DNA from: UBA11986 sp963734955
GTDB lineage: Bacteria; Bacteroidota; Ignavibacteria; UBA10030; UBA6906
Length of the DNA: 64,000 nt
Assembly (NCBI GenBank): GCA_963734955.1
Contig: CAVTJO010000005.1
Coordinates: 248,001-312,000 of the forward strand
Direction: 5' to 3'
Each line of letters opens with the position of its first letter. Within the stretch, counting starts at the first letter, position 1. Of the stretch, positions 7,900 to 17,971 are shown piece by piece. The notes under the pieces were generated by a model. It was not told the DNA's origin and made no database searches. It worked only from the letters and a program-made list of their open reading frames with translations. The position numbers and the translations under genes are program-made.

Positions 7900-10602
7900 T
7901 CAAGCGCTCCCCCGGTCCTTCCCGACGTCCGTCCGAGACTCAACCGCAAACTCCTGGTCAATCTCCTTGTGCAGTTTCCCCCGCGGCTGCAACAGCTTGG
8001 CAACCAGTCCGGTCCATCCTGTCTGGTGAGATGCTCCGAGTCCCCACCCTTTCTCCCCGTGAAAGTACTCATGGAACAGGACATAATCCCGGAAGTGCCG
8101 ATCGGTTTGTATTTTCTGATTGTACCCAAGAACAGGTCGTCTGTCATTTTCATCCTTCAGGAAAATCCCGGTCAGGCGCTCGGCAAGCTTGTCGGCCACA
8201 TCATTGATCGTGATGTATGCACCCGAACCGGTCGGGTACTCGATCTTGAAGTCATCGCCGTAGTAGTGGTGGAATTTCTGCAGCGACTCGATGATCAGGA
8301 AATTTGCCGGGAACCACACCGGACCACGCCAGTTCGAGTTACCACCGAAGAGACCCGAGTCCGACTCTGCAGGTTGGTACGCCACGGTGAACTCTTCCCC
8401 ATCAGCGTGAAACACATACGGATGATCCTTGTGGTAGCGCGAGAGAGCCCGCACCCCGTAGTCTGAGAGGAACTCGCTCTCATCAAGCATTCGTTTGAGG
8501 AGGCATTTCATCCGATGTCCCCGCAGAAGCGAGAGCAGCTTCCGCTCGCCCATACCGACGTCACGCCAGCGCGAGATCAGGTTCGCAAGGTCCGGCCGGT
8601 AATTCAGAAACCACTCCATGCGGCGGGTGAAGTCAGGAACCTTTTCCAGCACGTCCGGGTCGAGCACTTCTACCGCAAACAGAGGAATCAATCCGACCAT
8701 CGAGCGGACTTTGAGCGGTACATGCGCCCCCGTGGGTCCGCGCAAAACATCATAAAAGAACTCGTCTTCCCGGTCCCAGAGGTCGATTCCTTCGCCTGCA
8801 ATGTCGGCCATTGCCCCTGCGATGTACAGGAAGTGCTCCAGAAATTTTGTGGCAGTATCCTGATAGACCGGGTTCGTTGTTGCAAGCTCGAGCGCGATGC
8901 GCATCATGTTCAATGAGTACATCGCCATCCAGCTCGTTCCATCGGCCTGCTCAATGTGTCCGCCGGCGGGCAGCGCGGTATTCCTGTCGAAGACACCGAT
9001 GTTATCGAGGCCGAGGAATCCTCCCTGGAAAATGTTATGGCCCTCGATGTCCTTTCTGTTCACCCACCAGGTGAAGTTCAACAGAAGTTTGTGGAAGATG
9101 CGCTCAAGGAACGCGTAGTCGCCTTTGCCTCCATTCATCTTCTCATCGATCTTGAACACGCGCCAGGCAGCCCATGCGTGCACCGGCGGGTTCGCATCAC
9201 CGAACGCCCATTCATACGCCGGAAGCTGACCATTGGGATGCATGTACCATTCCCGGGTAAGAAGAACGAGCTGATGTTTGGCAAATTCAGGATCGACCAT
9301 GGCAAGCGGCAGACAGTGGAACGCGAGGTCCCACGCTGCGTACCACGGGTATTCCCACGTATCCGGCATGGAAATGATGTCCGCGTTGTTGAGGTGCACC
9401 CAGTCACTGTTGCGGCCATGCTTTCTGTTTTCCGGAGGAACGGGCTGTCCGGGATCTCCCTTCAACCATTGTCCGACATCATAATGATAGAACTGCTTCG
9501 CCCAGAGCATCCCGGCAAGAGCCTGCCGCTGGACATTGCGGGCGTCGGGGTCGGAAATTCCGGATTGCAGTTCCGTGTAGAATTCGTCCGCCTCTCTGAT
9601 GCGATTCGCAAACACGGCATCAAACTCCTGAAACGGAGTGTCGGTGAACTTGTCATTCAGTCTCAGGCGCAGTGAGACTGATCCACCAGCCGGAATCATC
9701 TTCTTGAAATTTGCAGCGGCCTTCGTTCCTTCCCTCTTTAGGTTAACGGAACCCTTCACGTGATGCACGATGTAATCATTGATCCCGTCCTTGAAGAACC
9801 CCGGAGGTCCGTTGGCCCCAAACAGTTTCTGAGCATTCGTCTCATTGTCGCAGAACAATAACTCGGGGTCATCATCGAAGTACAACCATCTCCTCCGTGC
9901 AAGTCCGTGGTGCTCAACCTGTACGACGTTGTCGCTGATGGCGAACAGCCTCGGCTTGTGCGTGTCACGCCCCCACGACCATGTGTTCCTGAACCAGGCA
10001 TGCGGAAGAACATTGATCGACGACGGCGCGGGCCCCCGATTGTGGACCGTTATGCGTGCGAGGATATCCTCCGGTCCGGACTTCGCGTATTCAACGAACA
10101 CATCGAAGTACCTGTCCTCATCAAACACACCGGTATCAATCAGCTCAAACTCAGGCTCGTTCCTGGTTCGGCGGTGATTCACCTCCACCAATTGCCGGTA
10201 GGGAAATTCCAGCTGCGGATATTTGTAGAGCATCTTCATGTAGGAGTGGGTCGGCGTATTGTCCAGGTAGTAGTAACACTCCTTCACATCCTCACCATGG
10301 TTGCCCTGGAATCCGTCCAGTCCGAAGAGTCGCTCCTTGAGAACCGGGTCTTTGTCATTCCACAGAGCAACCGAAATGCACAGCTGCTGATCCTCGTCGC
10401 AAATTCCGCCGATCCCATCCTCGCCCCATCGATACGCACGGCTCAATGCCATCGCATGCGAGAAATATTCCCACGCATCACCATTCGCGCTGTAGTCCTC
10501 ACGCACGGTCCCCCATTGTCGTTCAGAGAGATACGGCCCCCATTTCCTCCAGGGGATCCGCCCCTCCTTGACTTCACTCAGTCGTTTCTTTTCGTCATTC
10601 AT
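7900..10602 (-). CDS. GH63-like / MGH1-type glucosidase
   Basis: A 900-residue cytoplasmic glycoside hydrolase of the bacterial 'glucosidase' group with an (alpha/alpha)6 barrel related to GH63 mannosyl-oligosaccharide glucosidase and mannosylglycerate hydrolase (MGH1-like). The N-terminal part (about 1-330) is beta-rich with YLSERQWGTVREDYSANGDAW; the catalytic barrel follows (about 350-890) and contains PDTWEYPWYAAWDLAF, DGTSWMAMYSLNMM and NSNWRGPVWFP, which in relatives line the active site. No signal peptide is visible. Members release glucose from alpha-linked oligosaccharides or compatible solutes; the exact substrate is not determined. It is monocistronic, with palindromic repeats at both ends. 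Confidence 0.85.
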   Translation of the reverse strand: MNDEKKRLSEVKEGRIPWRKWGPYLSERQWGTVREDYSANGDAWEYFSHAMALSRAYRWGEDGIGGICDEDQQLCISVALWNDKDPVLKERLFGLDGFQGNHGEDVKECYYYLDNTPTHSYMKMLYKYPQLEFPYRQLVEVNHRRTRNEPEFELIDTGVFDEDRYFDVFVEYAKSGPEDILARITVHNRGPAPSSINVLPHAWFRNTWSWGRDTHKPRLFAISDNVVQVEHHGLARRRWLYFDDDPELLFCDNETNAQKLFGANGPPGFFKDGINDYIVHHVKGSVNLKREGTKAAANFKKMIPAGGSVSLRLRLNDKFTDTPFQEFDAVFANRIREADEFYTELQSGISDPDARNVQRQALAGMLWAKQFYHYDVGQWLKGDPGQPVPPENRKHGRNSDWVHLNNADIISMPDTWEYPWYAAWDLAFHCLPLAMVDPEFAKHQLVLLTREWYMHPNGQLPAYEWAFGDANPPVHAWAAWRVFKIDEKMNGGKGDYAFLERIFHKLLLNFTWWVNRKDIEGHNIFQGGFLGLDNIGVFDRNTALPAGGHIEQADGTSWMAMYSLNMMRIALELATTNPVYQDTATKFLEHFLYIAGAMADIAGEGIDLWDREDEFFYDVLRGPTGAHVPLKVRSMVGLIPLFAVEVLDPDVLEKVPDFTRRMEWFLNYRPDLANLISRWRDVGMGERKLLSLLRGHRMKCLLKRMLDESEFLSDYGVRALSRYHKDHPYVFHADGEEFTVAYQPAESDSGLFGGNSNWRGPVWFPANFLIIESLQKFHHYYGDDFKIEYPTGSGAYITINDVADKLAERLTGIFLKDENDRRPVLGYNQKIQTDRHFRDYVLFHEYFHGEKGWGLGASHQTGWTGLVAKLLQPRGKLHKEIDQEFAVESRTDVGKDRGSA

Positions 10603-10689
10603 GCATCTTCTTGGCTGACATGGGTACTGCCTTCCAACTTATCAAGATATTTCGCCTTTGGCAACCCCCCGGGAAATTCACATTCATGC

Positions 10690-10845
10690 AGGAAAGTCGA
10701 ACACAGAAAACACAGACTGTACAGATTATCACTGATTTGATAGCAGGAAGATGAAGCGAAGACCTCTGTAATCAAAAACTCTTGTTCTACGCCTTCTTCG
10801 TCTTGTGATAATCCATAGTTTCAGTGTTATCCGTGGCCGTTTCTG
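10690..10845. repeat. Intergenic imperfect inverted repeat (ACACAGA / GTTATCCG type)
   Basis: The gap upstream of ferritin (10602-10941) contains AACACAGAAAACACAGACTG ... GATTATCACTGATT on the left and TTGTGATAATCCATAG ... AGTGTTATCCGTGG on the right. These are partly complementary (GATTATCAC with GTGATAATC) and resemble the 'cacggataacacggattatcac' class of intergenic repeats. Decayed; no gene inside. Confidence 0.55.
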
Positions 10846-10867
10846 CCGAGCTTACATCGAATCTTCA

Positions 10868-10899
10868 TTTGCCATTTCACTCTCCATCTCCTATATTGA
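10868..10899 (+). promoter_or_regulatory. Putative Bacteroidetes-type promoter for ferritin
   Basis: TTTG at 10868-10871, 20 bases, then TATATTGA at 10892-10899, 42 bases before the ferritin ATG. This matches the TTTG-N19-21-TAnnTTTG layout of the Bacteroidetes housekeeping sigma factor and recurs before other genes in the window. No Fur-like palindrome was recognised. Confidence 0.5.
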
Positions 10900-10940
10900 A
10901 TCCACTCAGTACGCCTTTCAACCAACCATCGGGAGTCCCC

Positions 10941-11438
10941 ATGATCAGCAAGACAATCCAGGACGCGTTCAACGACCAAATCGCCAAAGAATTCTATTCG
11001 GCCTATCTCTACCTCTCCATGTCTGCATATTTCCAATCCCAGAACCTTCCGGGCTGCGCTCACTGGATGCGGATTCAATACCAGGAAGAGATGACCCACG
11101 GGTTGAAGTTGTTCGATTACCTGCACGAGCGCGAAGGCCGGACCGTGCTGGAGGCTTTGAAGCAGCCTGCAAGCGAGTTCAAATCCCCACTCGACGTCTT
11201 CGAGCAGTCACTTCAGCACGAGCGCGAAGTGACGAGCGCGATCAACCGCTTGTACGCAATGACGCAAAAGGAAAACGACTACCCTTCGCAGATCGAACTG
11301 CAATGGTTTATCACCGAGCAGGTTGAAGAAGAGAAGAACGCATCCAACATCGTCGACCAATTGAAGATGGTGGGGGATAATAAGATGGCGTTGTTCATGC
11401 TGGATCGACAGCTTGGTGCGAGAGCCGCAGGTAAGTAA
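10941..11438 (+). CDS. ftnA: Ferritin (non-heme)
   Basis: A 165-residue ferritin, the iron-storage 24-mer that oxidises Fe(II) at a di-iron centre. Ferroxidase ligands are recognisable in the helix pattern: Glu in IAKEFYSAYLYLSM (helix A), EExxH in YQEEMTHGLKLFDY (helix B), QSLQHEREVT (helix C) and QWFITEQVEEEK (helix D). Length and composition match bacterial FtnA rather than bacterioferritin (no heme-ligand Met context). The ATG at 10941 is preceded by GGGAG at a good distance; the open frame extends further upstream, but that stretch is unlike any ferritin. Stands alone with its own promoter. Confidence 0.95.
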   Translation: MISKTIQDAFNDQIAKEFYSAYLYLSMSAYFQSQNLPGCAHWMRIQYQEEMTHGLKLFDYLHEREGRTVLEALKQPASEFKSPLDVFEQSLQHEREVTSAINRLYAMTQKENDYPSQIELQWFITEQVEEEKNASNIVDQLKMVGDNKMALFMLDRQLGARAAGK

Positions 11439-11470
11439 TTGACGAAACTTAGATTCGCTTCCGCGTATAT

Positions 11471-11569
11471 GTCACTCTGAACGAAGCCGTTTCTCAGGCG
11501 AGTGAAGAACCTGAATCATGTCCCGGGTAGGCAGATTCTTCGACGCTGGGAATCGCGCCTCAGAATGAC
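11471..11569. repeat. Palindromic intergenic repeat, GTCACTCTGA family
   Basis: A 99-base imperfect palindrome beginning GTCACTCTGAACGAAG and ending CGCCTCAGAATGAC, with internal arms GAAGAACCTGA and CAGATTCTTCG. It fills most of the ferritin to radical-SAM gap. It is related in layout, but not in sequence, to the GTCATTGCGA repeats at 2050 and 25507. Confidence 0.75.
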
Positions 11570-11630
11570 AGGGGCCGCGAATGGCATCGGCCGCTTTGAA
11601 CCAGCGTGTTCTTTTGTTCTTTAGCATTTC

Positions 11631-12695
11631 ATGAGCATCTCCGCGAATACCAAAGGACGTGCCGCGTCCTTCAATCCTCCGAACCGGTTCGAGAAGCATC
11701 ACCTTGAGCCGATTGAGATCGACATCCCGTACGAGGAAGTCCCTCCAGTTCCAACCACATTCTACAACGACACATCCAGGACAATCCTGGCAAGGAATGA
11801 CAGCCCTGACCTGCCGTTCACGTACAGCATCAATCCATATCGCGGGTGCGAACACGGATGCATCTATTGCTATGCACGGCCATCGCACGAGTATCTCGGG
11901 TTTTCCGCGGGCCTCGACTTCGAGACGAAGATCATGGTGAAGATGGACGCGCCGCAACTTCTCGAGGAAACACTGCAGAAGAAGTCATGGCAACCGCAGA
12001 TCGTGGTGTTCTCCGGGAACACGGATTGCTACCAGCCCGTGGACCGGAAGCTGCAACTCACACGCAAATGTCTCGAAGTGTTCCTGAAGTATCGCAATCC
12101 GGTCGGACTCATCACGAAGAACGCTCTTGTGCTGAGAGATGCCGACGTCCTTCAAGAAATGTCACATCTCAAACTTGTGCACGTGATGCTCTCGATTACC
12201 ACGCTCGACGCCGACCTCGCCCGGATTATGGAACCACGGACGTCCAGTCCGACGAACCGGCTGAAGACTGTCGAGGAGCTCTCGAAGCAAGGCATCACAG
12301 TGGGCGTGAACGTCGCACCGATTATTCCGGGACTGACAGACGAGGAGATTCCTGCAATCCTCAAAGCCGCAGTTGACCATGGAGCGAGCAGCGCATACTA
12401 CATGCTGGTAAGGCTGCCCGGTGCGGTGGAGCCTCTGTTTCTCGACTGGCTGCAGCGCAACTTCCCTGATCGGGCCGGCAAGATCATCAATCGCATCAAA
12501 GACACGAGGCAAGGGAGAATGAGTGATAGTCGGTTTGGTTCGCGAATGAAAGGCGAAGGAGAGATTGCAGACGCCATTGTATCGCTGTTCAAACTCAACG
12601 CCAACAAACTCAACCTCCAGAGACGATGGGAGGACTTATCAGTTGAGCATTTCCGTCACCCCACCTCGCCCCAAATGAGCCTTTTCAACTCCTGA
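11631..12695 (+). CDS. PA0069-family radical SAM protein (spore photoproduct lyase-like)
   Basis: A 354-residue radical SAM enzyme. The cluster motif CEHGCIYC places Cys at residues 73, 77 and 80 (CX3CX2C), within the family phrase NPYRGCEHGCIYCYARPSHE. It shows the TIM-barrel SAM features GLITKNALVLRD and GVNVAPIIPGLTD, and ends with a short family-specific tail. The PA0069 / SPL-related family is common in bacteria and its reaction is unknown; DNA or nucleic-acid repair has been suggested by distant similarity only. The start at 11631 is the first in-frame ATG but has no clear Shine-Dalgarno. No operon partner. Confidence 0.85.
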   Translation: MSISANTKGRAASFNPPNRFEKHHLEPIEIDIPYEEVPPVPTTFYNDTSRTILARNDSPDLPFTYSINPYRGCEHGCIYCYARPSHEYLGFSAGLDFETKIMVKMDAPQLLEETLQKKSWQPQIVVFSGNTDCYQPVDRKLQLTRKCLEVFLKYRNPVGLITKNALVLRDADVLQEMSHLKLVHVMLSITTLDADLARIMEPRTSSPTNRLKTVEELSKQGITVGVNVAPIIPGLTDEEIPAILKAAVDHGASSAYYMLVRLPGAVEPLFLDWLQRNFPDRAGKIINRIKDTRQGRMSDSRFGSRMKGEGEIADAIVSLFKLNANKLNLQRRWEDLSVEHFRHPTSPQMSLFNS

Positions 12696-12705
12696 AAGGA
12701 GTTGA
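12685..12705 (+). terminator. Hairpin over the radical SAM stop codon
   Basis: TCAACTCC-TGAAA-GGAGTTGA forms an 8-bp perfect stem with a 5-base loop spanning the stop codon. No T-tract follows, so intrinsic termination is doubtful; it may protect the transcript end. Confidence 0.4.
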
Positions 12706-13015
12706 GCCGGTTCTTCCAGACCAATCTTTGGAAATTACACCGCAAGGTTCTCATCACTGTTGAATCCCGCCTTGCATTCCTCCTAAAAAAACTGTAGGAT
12801 TCAGCAGGAACTTCCACACGCCACTGAACGGAGGTGGATCATGAAAGCGTTGACTTGTCAGCGCGTCACGAGCAGTTCCGTTCTTCTGATTCCGCAACGT
12901 CCATTCCTCCCTGCTGTTTCGGCATTAGCATTTCCTTATGCAAATGGGCCACACGCGGGGTCTTGCATATCCCGAGCATCGTTTTCCACCCCACGAACGA
13001 TCTCAAGACATCAAT
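12706..13015. other. Gap with a decoy start region, no supported gene
   Basis: Contains GGAGGTGGATC followed by ATGAAAGCGTTGAC at 12841, which closely resembles the real start signal GGAGGTGGTC-ATGCGAGCACTAAC at 13016-13039. The 65-codon frame after 12841 has no signal peptide or family resemblance. It may be the remnant of a duplicated gene start. Nothing else is recognised. Confidence 0.4.
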
Positions 13016-13025
13016 GGAGGTGGTC

Positions 13026-14497
13026 ATGCGAGCACTAACATTGCTTTCATTGATTCTGGTGCCCAAGTGAGCTCGCAGCCCGGATGGTCGGACCCGGTTC
13101 CAATCACGACCGGAACGAACAGCCATGTCCACCCGACAATCGCCAATGGGGAATATTGGATGCACTCTCAGGAGGAGATGCTTGCGTTCAGCCGGAATGG
13201 AAAGGACGTCGGTGTTCTTCGGACAACAGGCAATGGAGCCGCCTGGTCCGACTCGGCAACATGGATTACTGCTGATTCCGCGGACAATGACTTTCCTTCG
13301 CTGGTTCATTCGAACACAAACCAACCTGCAAATGAGACCGCCATGCTCGTCTGGCAGTCGAGACGCAACGGAAACCTCGATATTTGTTACAGCACCTATG
13401 CGCAGATGACGTGGAGCAGTCCGCAACCCATCGACACAAGTCTCGAGGACGACATCGTCCCGAACGTTGTGCAGCTACCGTACACGTACACGTGCGTGTG
13501 GGAGCGGCGGGGATCAATTCTCTATTCCCAATATGACAGTACAGGATGGTCAACACCTTTCCTCTTGTCTTTGCCGGGTGATACACTTAACCGTCTCCCG
13601 CAAGTCGGGTTGACTCCCTTTGGATATCAGCCTCTCGTGGTGTGGGAACAAAAGAAATCGAGGGATACAACCCGCTCGGTCATGTACACATTTCGAAACG
13701 GCACAACGTGGACAACTCCCGATACCCTTGTCGACGCAGGTGACAACCGTAGACCCCGCTTCTTCAAGTACGGCTACATGTCTGTGGTGTTCTGGGAACA
13801 ACGGACCCGAAGCGCATCGTTTTGCCGTTCCGGCATCGCAAACATCAGCAACGGAAGGTGTGAGCTTCAAGACATTTCCCCGCTCACATACTATCCGGAC
13901 GAACAACAAAATGGATCGGTCAACGGGTACATGATCATCACCGCGAATGAGTCCCGACTCTTTTCCTGGTACGCAGTGGCAGCATGGGAGGCCGTTGCTA
14001 CCGATCCTGAGAGTATCGGTGTATCAATCGGCCCATTCTCGTTACCCATCGAGCGACTTTCAGGCACAGGTGCCAGAACGAATCGCAACCCGGATGTTTC
14101 GCAAGGAACCCTTATCGGGAATGGTGTTCGGTTCTGGGTGCTATGGGAAGCGCGTGTCGGGGGCGCGTGGCAGTTGTATGGATCGAACACAATCGTCATC
14201 ATTGATGATGTTGAGGAGCCCGGCCGCCCTTCAGAAGAGTTTGCACTCGAGCAGAACTACCCCAACCCGTTTAATCCAACAACAACAATTTCGTTCACCA
14301 TTCCTCATTCATCGTTCACCGTCCTGAGGGTGTATGATGTACTTGGGCGAGAAGTTGCAGCACTGGTGAACGAAGAAATGAGTCCTGGAAGATATGAACG
14401 AATTCTCGACGCGAGAAACCTAGCCAGTGGCGTTTATCTCTATCGGCTACGGGCTGGACCGTCTACGCAAACCAGAAAACTCGTCGTTATGAAATGA
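13026..14497 (+). pseudogene. Secreted T9SS cargo protein of unknown function, frameshifted in the signal peptide
   Basis: A secreted protein of about 490 residues whose body has repeated DxxxxPxVV and sialidase/BNR-like strands and whose last 80 residues form a type IX sorting domain (EQNYPNPFNPTTTISF ... KLVVMK). The start is best placed at ATG 13026, with GGAGG five bases upstream and the signal-like MRALTLLSLILV. That frame stops after 15 codons. Inserting one base near 13061 joins it to the long frame as LILVAQVSSQPGW, a textbook signal cleavage (VAQ). The long frame can otherwise open only at an ATG at 12938 with a non-signal N terminus. One base is missing, by mutation or error. Function unknown. 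Confidence 0.75.
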
Positions 14498-14519
14498 GCA
14501 CCCTCTTGAGAATGGTACG

Positions 14520-16556
14520 ATGAAGAAGAGTCCACGACCGAGAACAATGCTATTCCTCGGATTAGCTTGCGCGATGATCCCCGGCATAACTCACGCACAG
14601 CACTCCCAGATCATGCAGAACTTCCGCCAGCTCGAACAGGAGAACTGGCGCGAATACATCCAGGCCGTCAAATCTCTGCCAGTGCAAAGCAACTTCGATG
14701 TGAAGTTCTATCACCTCCAGATAGATCTGAGCATCGCGTCACCGTACTTGCAGGGAAATGTCATCTGTCGCTTCACCGCAACGGAGAACAACACCACATC
14801 AATCAAGCTAAGCCTCAGACGTGAGTTCACGATTGATAGCATCCGCGGCGACGCGACCAGCTTCTCATTCGCCGGTGATTCGATCACAGTGTCCCTTGAC
14901 CATGTGTTTCAAAGCGGTGAATCAGGATCGGTGCAAGTGTTCTATCGAGGCATCCCTCCTGTTGCCAACAGCACCAAGGGACTCCGGTATGTCACGCATG
15001 CAACCAACCAGCGTGTCATCGCCTCGCTCTCGACGCCGTTCCTCTCGTACTACTGGTGGCCGTGCAAGGACGGTCCCGGCGACAAGCCCGACTCGGTGTA
15101 TGTCGATATCACCATTCCTGATACATCCATCGCCGAAATCCCCGTCGTGGCCATTTCAAATGGCGTGCTGACGAACGTCGTGACGGCGAACGGGAAGAAG
15201 ACATTCCAGTGGCGTGAGCACTATCCCATCATTCCCTATTACGTAATGGCTGCTGTTTCAAACTACCGCGACTTCCACCAGACTTTCGTTGGCACGCATG
15301 GAGAGCAATTCCCCCTGGACTATTACGTGTTCGACGAGCATCTGACCGCAGCGCAACAAGGCGTCGTGGACCTTCCACAGGCGATGCAATTGTTCTCGGA
15401 CAAGTTCGGAGTCTATCCCTTCGCATCGGAAAAATATGGCATGACCCAGCTCGGGTTCTATGGTGCAATCGAAAACCAGACCAACACCATCATCAACAAC
15501 ATGGGCTTGTCGTATTTCGGCGTGAGTGTGCACGAGATGTCCCACATGTGGTTCGGAGACATGATCACGTGCAGGGACTGGCATCATGGCTGGCTGAACG
15601 AAGGCTTTGCAAGCTACTGCGAAGCACTCTGGGCGGAACATACCGGCGGCTTCACCGCCTACAAGAACTACATGCAGAACTTCCAGTTCATGAGCGGCGG
15701 AACAGTGTATCTTCAAGACATCTCCAATCCATTCAACATTTTCATTCCCATAATCTATGACAAGGGTGCATACGTTCTTCACATGCTGCGCGGTGTGCTT
15801 GGTGACTCCGTGTTTTTCGCGTGCCTGTCCACGTACGCTGCAGATTCCACCTTCCGGTATGGTCACGCAACAACCGAGGATTTTCAGAGCGTGTGTGAAT
15901 CAGTGAGTCAACGGGACTTGGGGTTCTTCTTCCAGCAATGGGTGTATGATCAATATTATCCGATGTACGGATACAGCTACAGGCAAAACACGAACACTTG
16001 GGAAACCAGCGTCATGATTAGGCAGACTCAGGGAAGCCTCGGGCGAAGAGCGGTGTTCATCATGCCCGTTCAGATGAAGTTTCTCCTACAGGGCGGTGCA
16101 GATACGACAGTGACGATCTGGAACGATCAGGAGGTGCAATCATACCAGCTCACCATCCCACATCTGATTTCGTCGCTCCAATTTGATCCTGATGTGTGGA
16201 TACTCAAGACTGCGCAGCTCGTTGCGGTAAACGAGGGACAACCTCTCGGTGAGCCTTACCGATTCGCATTAGAACAGAACTATCCCAATCCGTTTAACCC
16301 GAACACGACAATCGGATTTTCCGTCCCTCCGGGACGAGACCTCGCCTCGGGCGGGCAGATTTCGGATTTCGGGTTGGTGACTCTGAGAATATTCGACGTG
16401 CTCGGCCGTGAAGTAGCGACCCTCGTGAACGAGGTGAAGCAACCCGGCGCGTACACGGTGCAATGGGAGGCCGACAATCTTGCAAGCGGCATCTATGTCT
16501 GTCGACTCGAATCGGGAGGACTTGTACAAAGCAGGAAGTTGTTATTGCTGAGGTGA
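14520..16556 (+). CDS. Secreted M1 family aminopeptidase with T9SS sorting domain
   Basis: A 678-residue exported zinc aminopeptidase. Signal peptide about 1-26 (ending THAQ). The N-terminal beta domain contains FDVKFYHLQIDLSI. The M1 catalytic domain has the exopeptidase motif GAIEN (GAMEN variant) near residue 318, HEMSH near 338-342 and the third zinc ligand in LNEGFASY about 20 residues on. The C-terminal type IX sorting domain starts near residue 583 (EQNYPNPFNPNTTIGF). Unlike the standard module, it carries an in-frame insert reading PPGRDLASGGQISDFGLVT, shared with the next gene. It likely releases N-terminal amino acids from peptides at the cell surface. Confidence 0.92.
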   Translation: MKKSPRPRTMLFLGLACAMIPGITHAQHSQIMQNFRQLEQENWREYIQAVKSLPVQSNFDVKFYHLQIDLSIASPYLQGNVICRFTATENNTTSIKLSLRREFTIDSIRGDATSFSFAGDSITVSLDHVFQSGESGSVQVFYRGIPPVANSTKGLRYVTHATNQRVIASLSTPFLSYYWWPCKDGPGDKPDSVYVDITIPDTSIAEIPVVAISNGVLTNVVTANGKKTFQWREHYPIIPYYVMAAVSNYRDFHQTFVGTHGEQFPLDYYVFDEHLTAAQQGVVDLPQAMQLFSDKFGVYPFASEKYGMTQLGFYGAIENQTNTIINNMGLSYFGVSVHEMSHMWFGDMITCRDWHHGWLNEGFASYCEALWAEHTGGFTAYKNYMQNFQFMSGGTVYLQDISNPFNIFIPIIYDKGAYVLHMLRGVLGDSVFFACLSTYAADSTFRYGHATTEDFQSVCESVSQRDLGFFFQQWVYDQYYPMYGYSYRQNTNTWETSVMIRQTQGSLGRRAVFIMPVQMKFLLQGGADTTVTIWNDQEVQSYQLTIPHLISSLQFDPDVWILKTAQLVAVNEGQPLGEPYRFALEQNYPNPFNPNTTIGFSVPPGRDLASGGQISDFGLVTLRIFDVLGREVATLVNEVKQPGAYTVQWEADNLASGIYVCRLESGGLVQSRKLLLLR

Positions 16557-16616
16557 TGTATCGGAGATCGTTGAACGATCTTCTTCATACATCTAATTGA
16601 CTTACTGAGGCATACC

Positions 16617-17959
16617 ATGAAAGCCAAAATTTTCTTGAGCGCTTTTTTGTTATTCTCCTGGTTGGAGTCCGGCAACGCCGGAGGATGGATTTCGTTGGGT
16701 CCGGATACATCGAACGGGACCAACATAAAACAGATTGTCTTCACTCCTTCGGGCGATCTTCTGGCGGTTTCAGAGCGTGGCATTATCCGGCATTCGCATG
16801 ATACGCTCTGGGACTTCACTCTCCACAACTATTTTCCTCCCGTCCCTTCCCTGCAAGATCCGAGCAGAGACGCAGACCAAATTCAAATCATATCTCCAAA
16901 TGAGATGCTCGTCGGCTGGAATGGGATGTTCGTGAATGTTGGAGAACCTGCAGCCGGACTTGGACGCACACAGATCGACGGTGCACGGTGGGGACTGGAC
17001 GTGTGGGCTGGCGGAGGATTTCCCACGTCGTTTAACATGGTCAGCGAGCATCCTCCGGGAACAAGACTCTTTTCTGATCTCTATGGCCTAAAAGTCAGTA
17101 ACGATTCCGGGGCAACCTGGAACCAATATCCAAGCTCACCACCCTTCTGGAACACAAGATTCCTCTCCGTGGATCGGAGCAACAGGTATCTCTACGGCAC
17201 CAATGCCGCAGGACTAATCTCGTTTGATCTGACTTCGGATAGAATCGATACTCTGCGTCCAACAAGGATTTCTATCTTACGACGACAGACATTCTCGTTG
17301 AGGGAGACACACTTCTTCTGGCAATCGGCAATAGTCCTCTAATTGACCGAGGCATTCACCGAAGCACCGACCGTGGTATTAGCTGGGTACATGTACTCGA
17401 TTCGATGAACGTCTTTACCTTCGGCAACACGGGAAGCGATGCTACAATCTACGCCGGAGGGGATGGTGTCATATTCAAGTCAATCAATGCAGGATCAACA
17501 TGGTTTATCTATAACAGCTCACTTCCAGAATTCCCTGTGTCCCGGATCGTCAAAGATCCCAATTCCGACACACTGTATGTTGCAACCGAAGGAGCGGGTA
17601 TCCTGAAGGTATTTGCTTCATTCATCGTGGGGGTGAAGGAGACGAAGAGCGATCAGCCTGTAGTAGCGAAGTTGGAGCAGAATTATCCCAATCCGTTTAA
17701 CCCGAACACGAACATCGGATTTTCCGTCCCTCCGGGACGAGACCTCGCCTCGGGCGGGCAGATTTCGGATTTCGGATTGGTGACGCTCAATGTGTTTGAC
17801 GTGCTGGGTCGGGAAGTCGCAACCCTTCTGAGCGAAGTGAAGCAGCCGGGTGCGTACAACGTGCAATGGGATGCAGGCAACCTTGCGAGCGGCGTATACG
17901 TCTTTCGTCTTGAGGTGGGAGGATTCGTTCAAAGTAGAAAGCTCCTGATACTCAAGTAG
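16617..17959 (+). pseudogene. Ycf48/BNR-like propeller protein with T9SS sorting domain, frameshifted
   Basis: Signal peptide (about 1-21, ...GNAGG), a beta-propeller body with sialidase-like turns (NDSGATWNQY, STDRGISWVHV, INAGSTWFIY) and a C-terminal type IX sorting domain (LEQNYPNPFNPNTNIGF ... LLILK). The frame breaks near 17262: the first frame reads IDTLRPTRISIL and stops at 17342, but another frame continues the homologous sequence as NKDFYLTTTDILVEGD through to the second part. One indel restores a single frame of about 447 residues. The sorting domain has the same 19-residue insert as the M1 peptidase gene upstream, and the DNA around it is almost identical over 101 bases. Function unknown; probably a surface-exposed protein. 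Confidence 0.8.
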
Positions 17960-17971
17960 CATTTAGTACAT

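Noticed and set aside
12841..13038. 65-residue gene with strong Shine-Dalgarno
   Set aside because: No signal peptide, domain or conserved pattern; it overlaps the start region of the next gene and looks like a leftover start.
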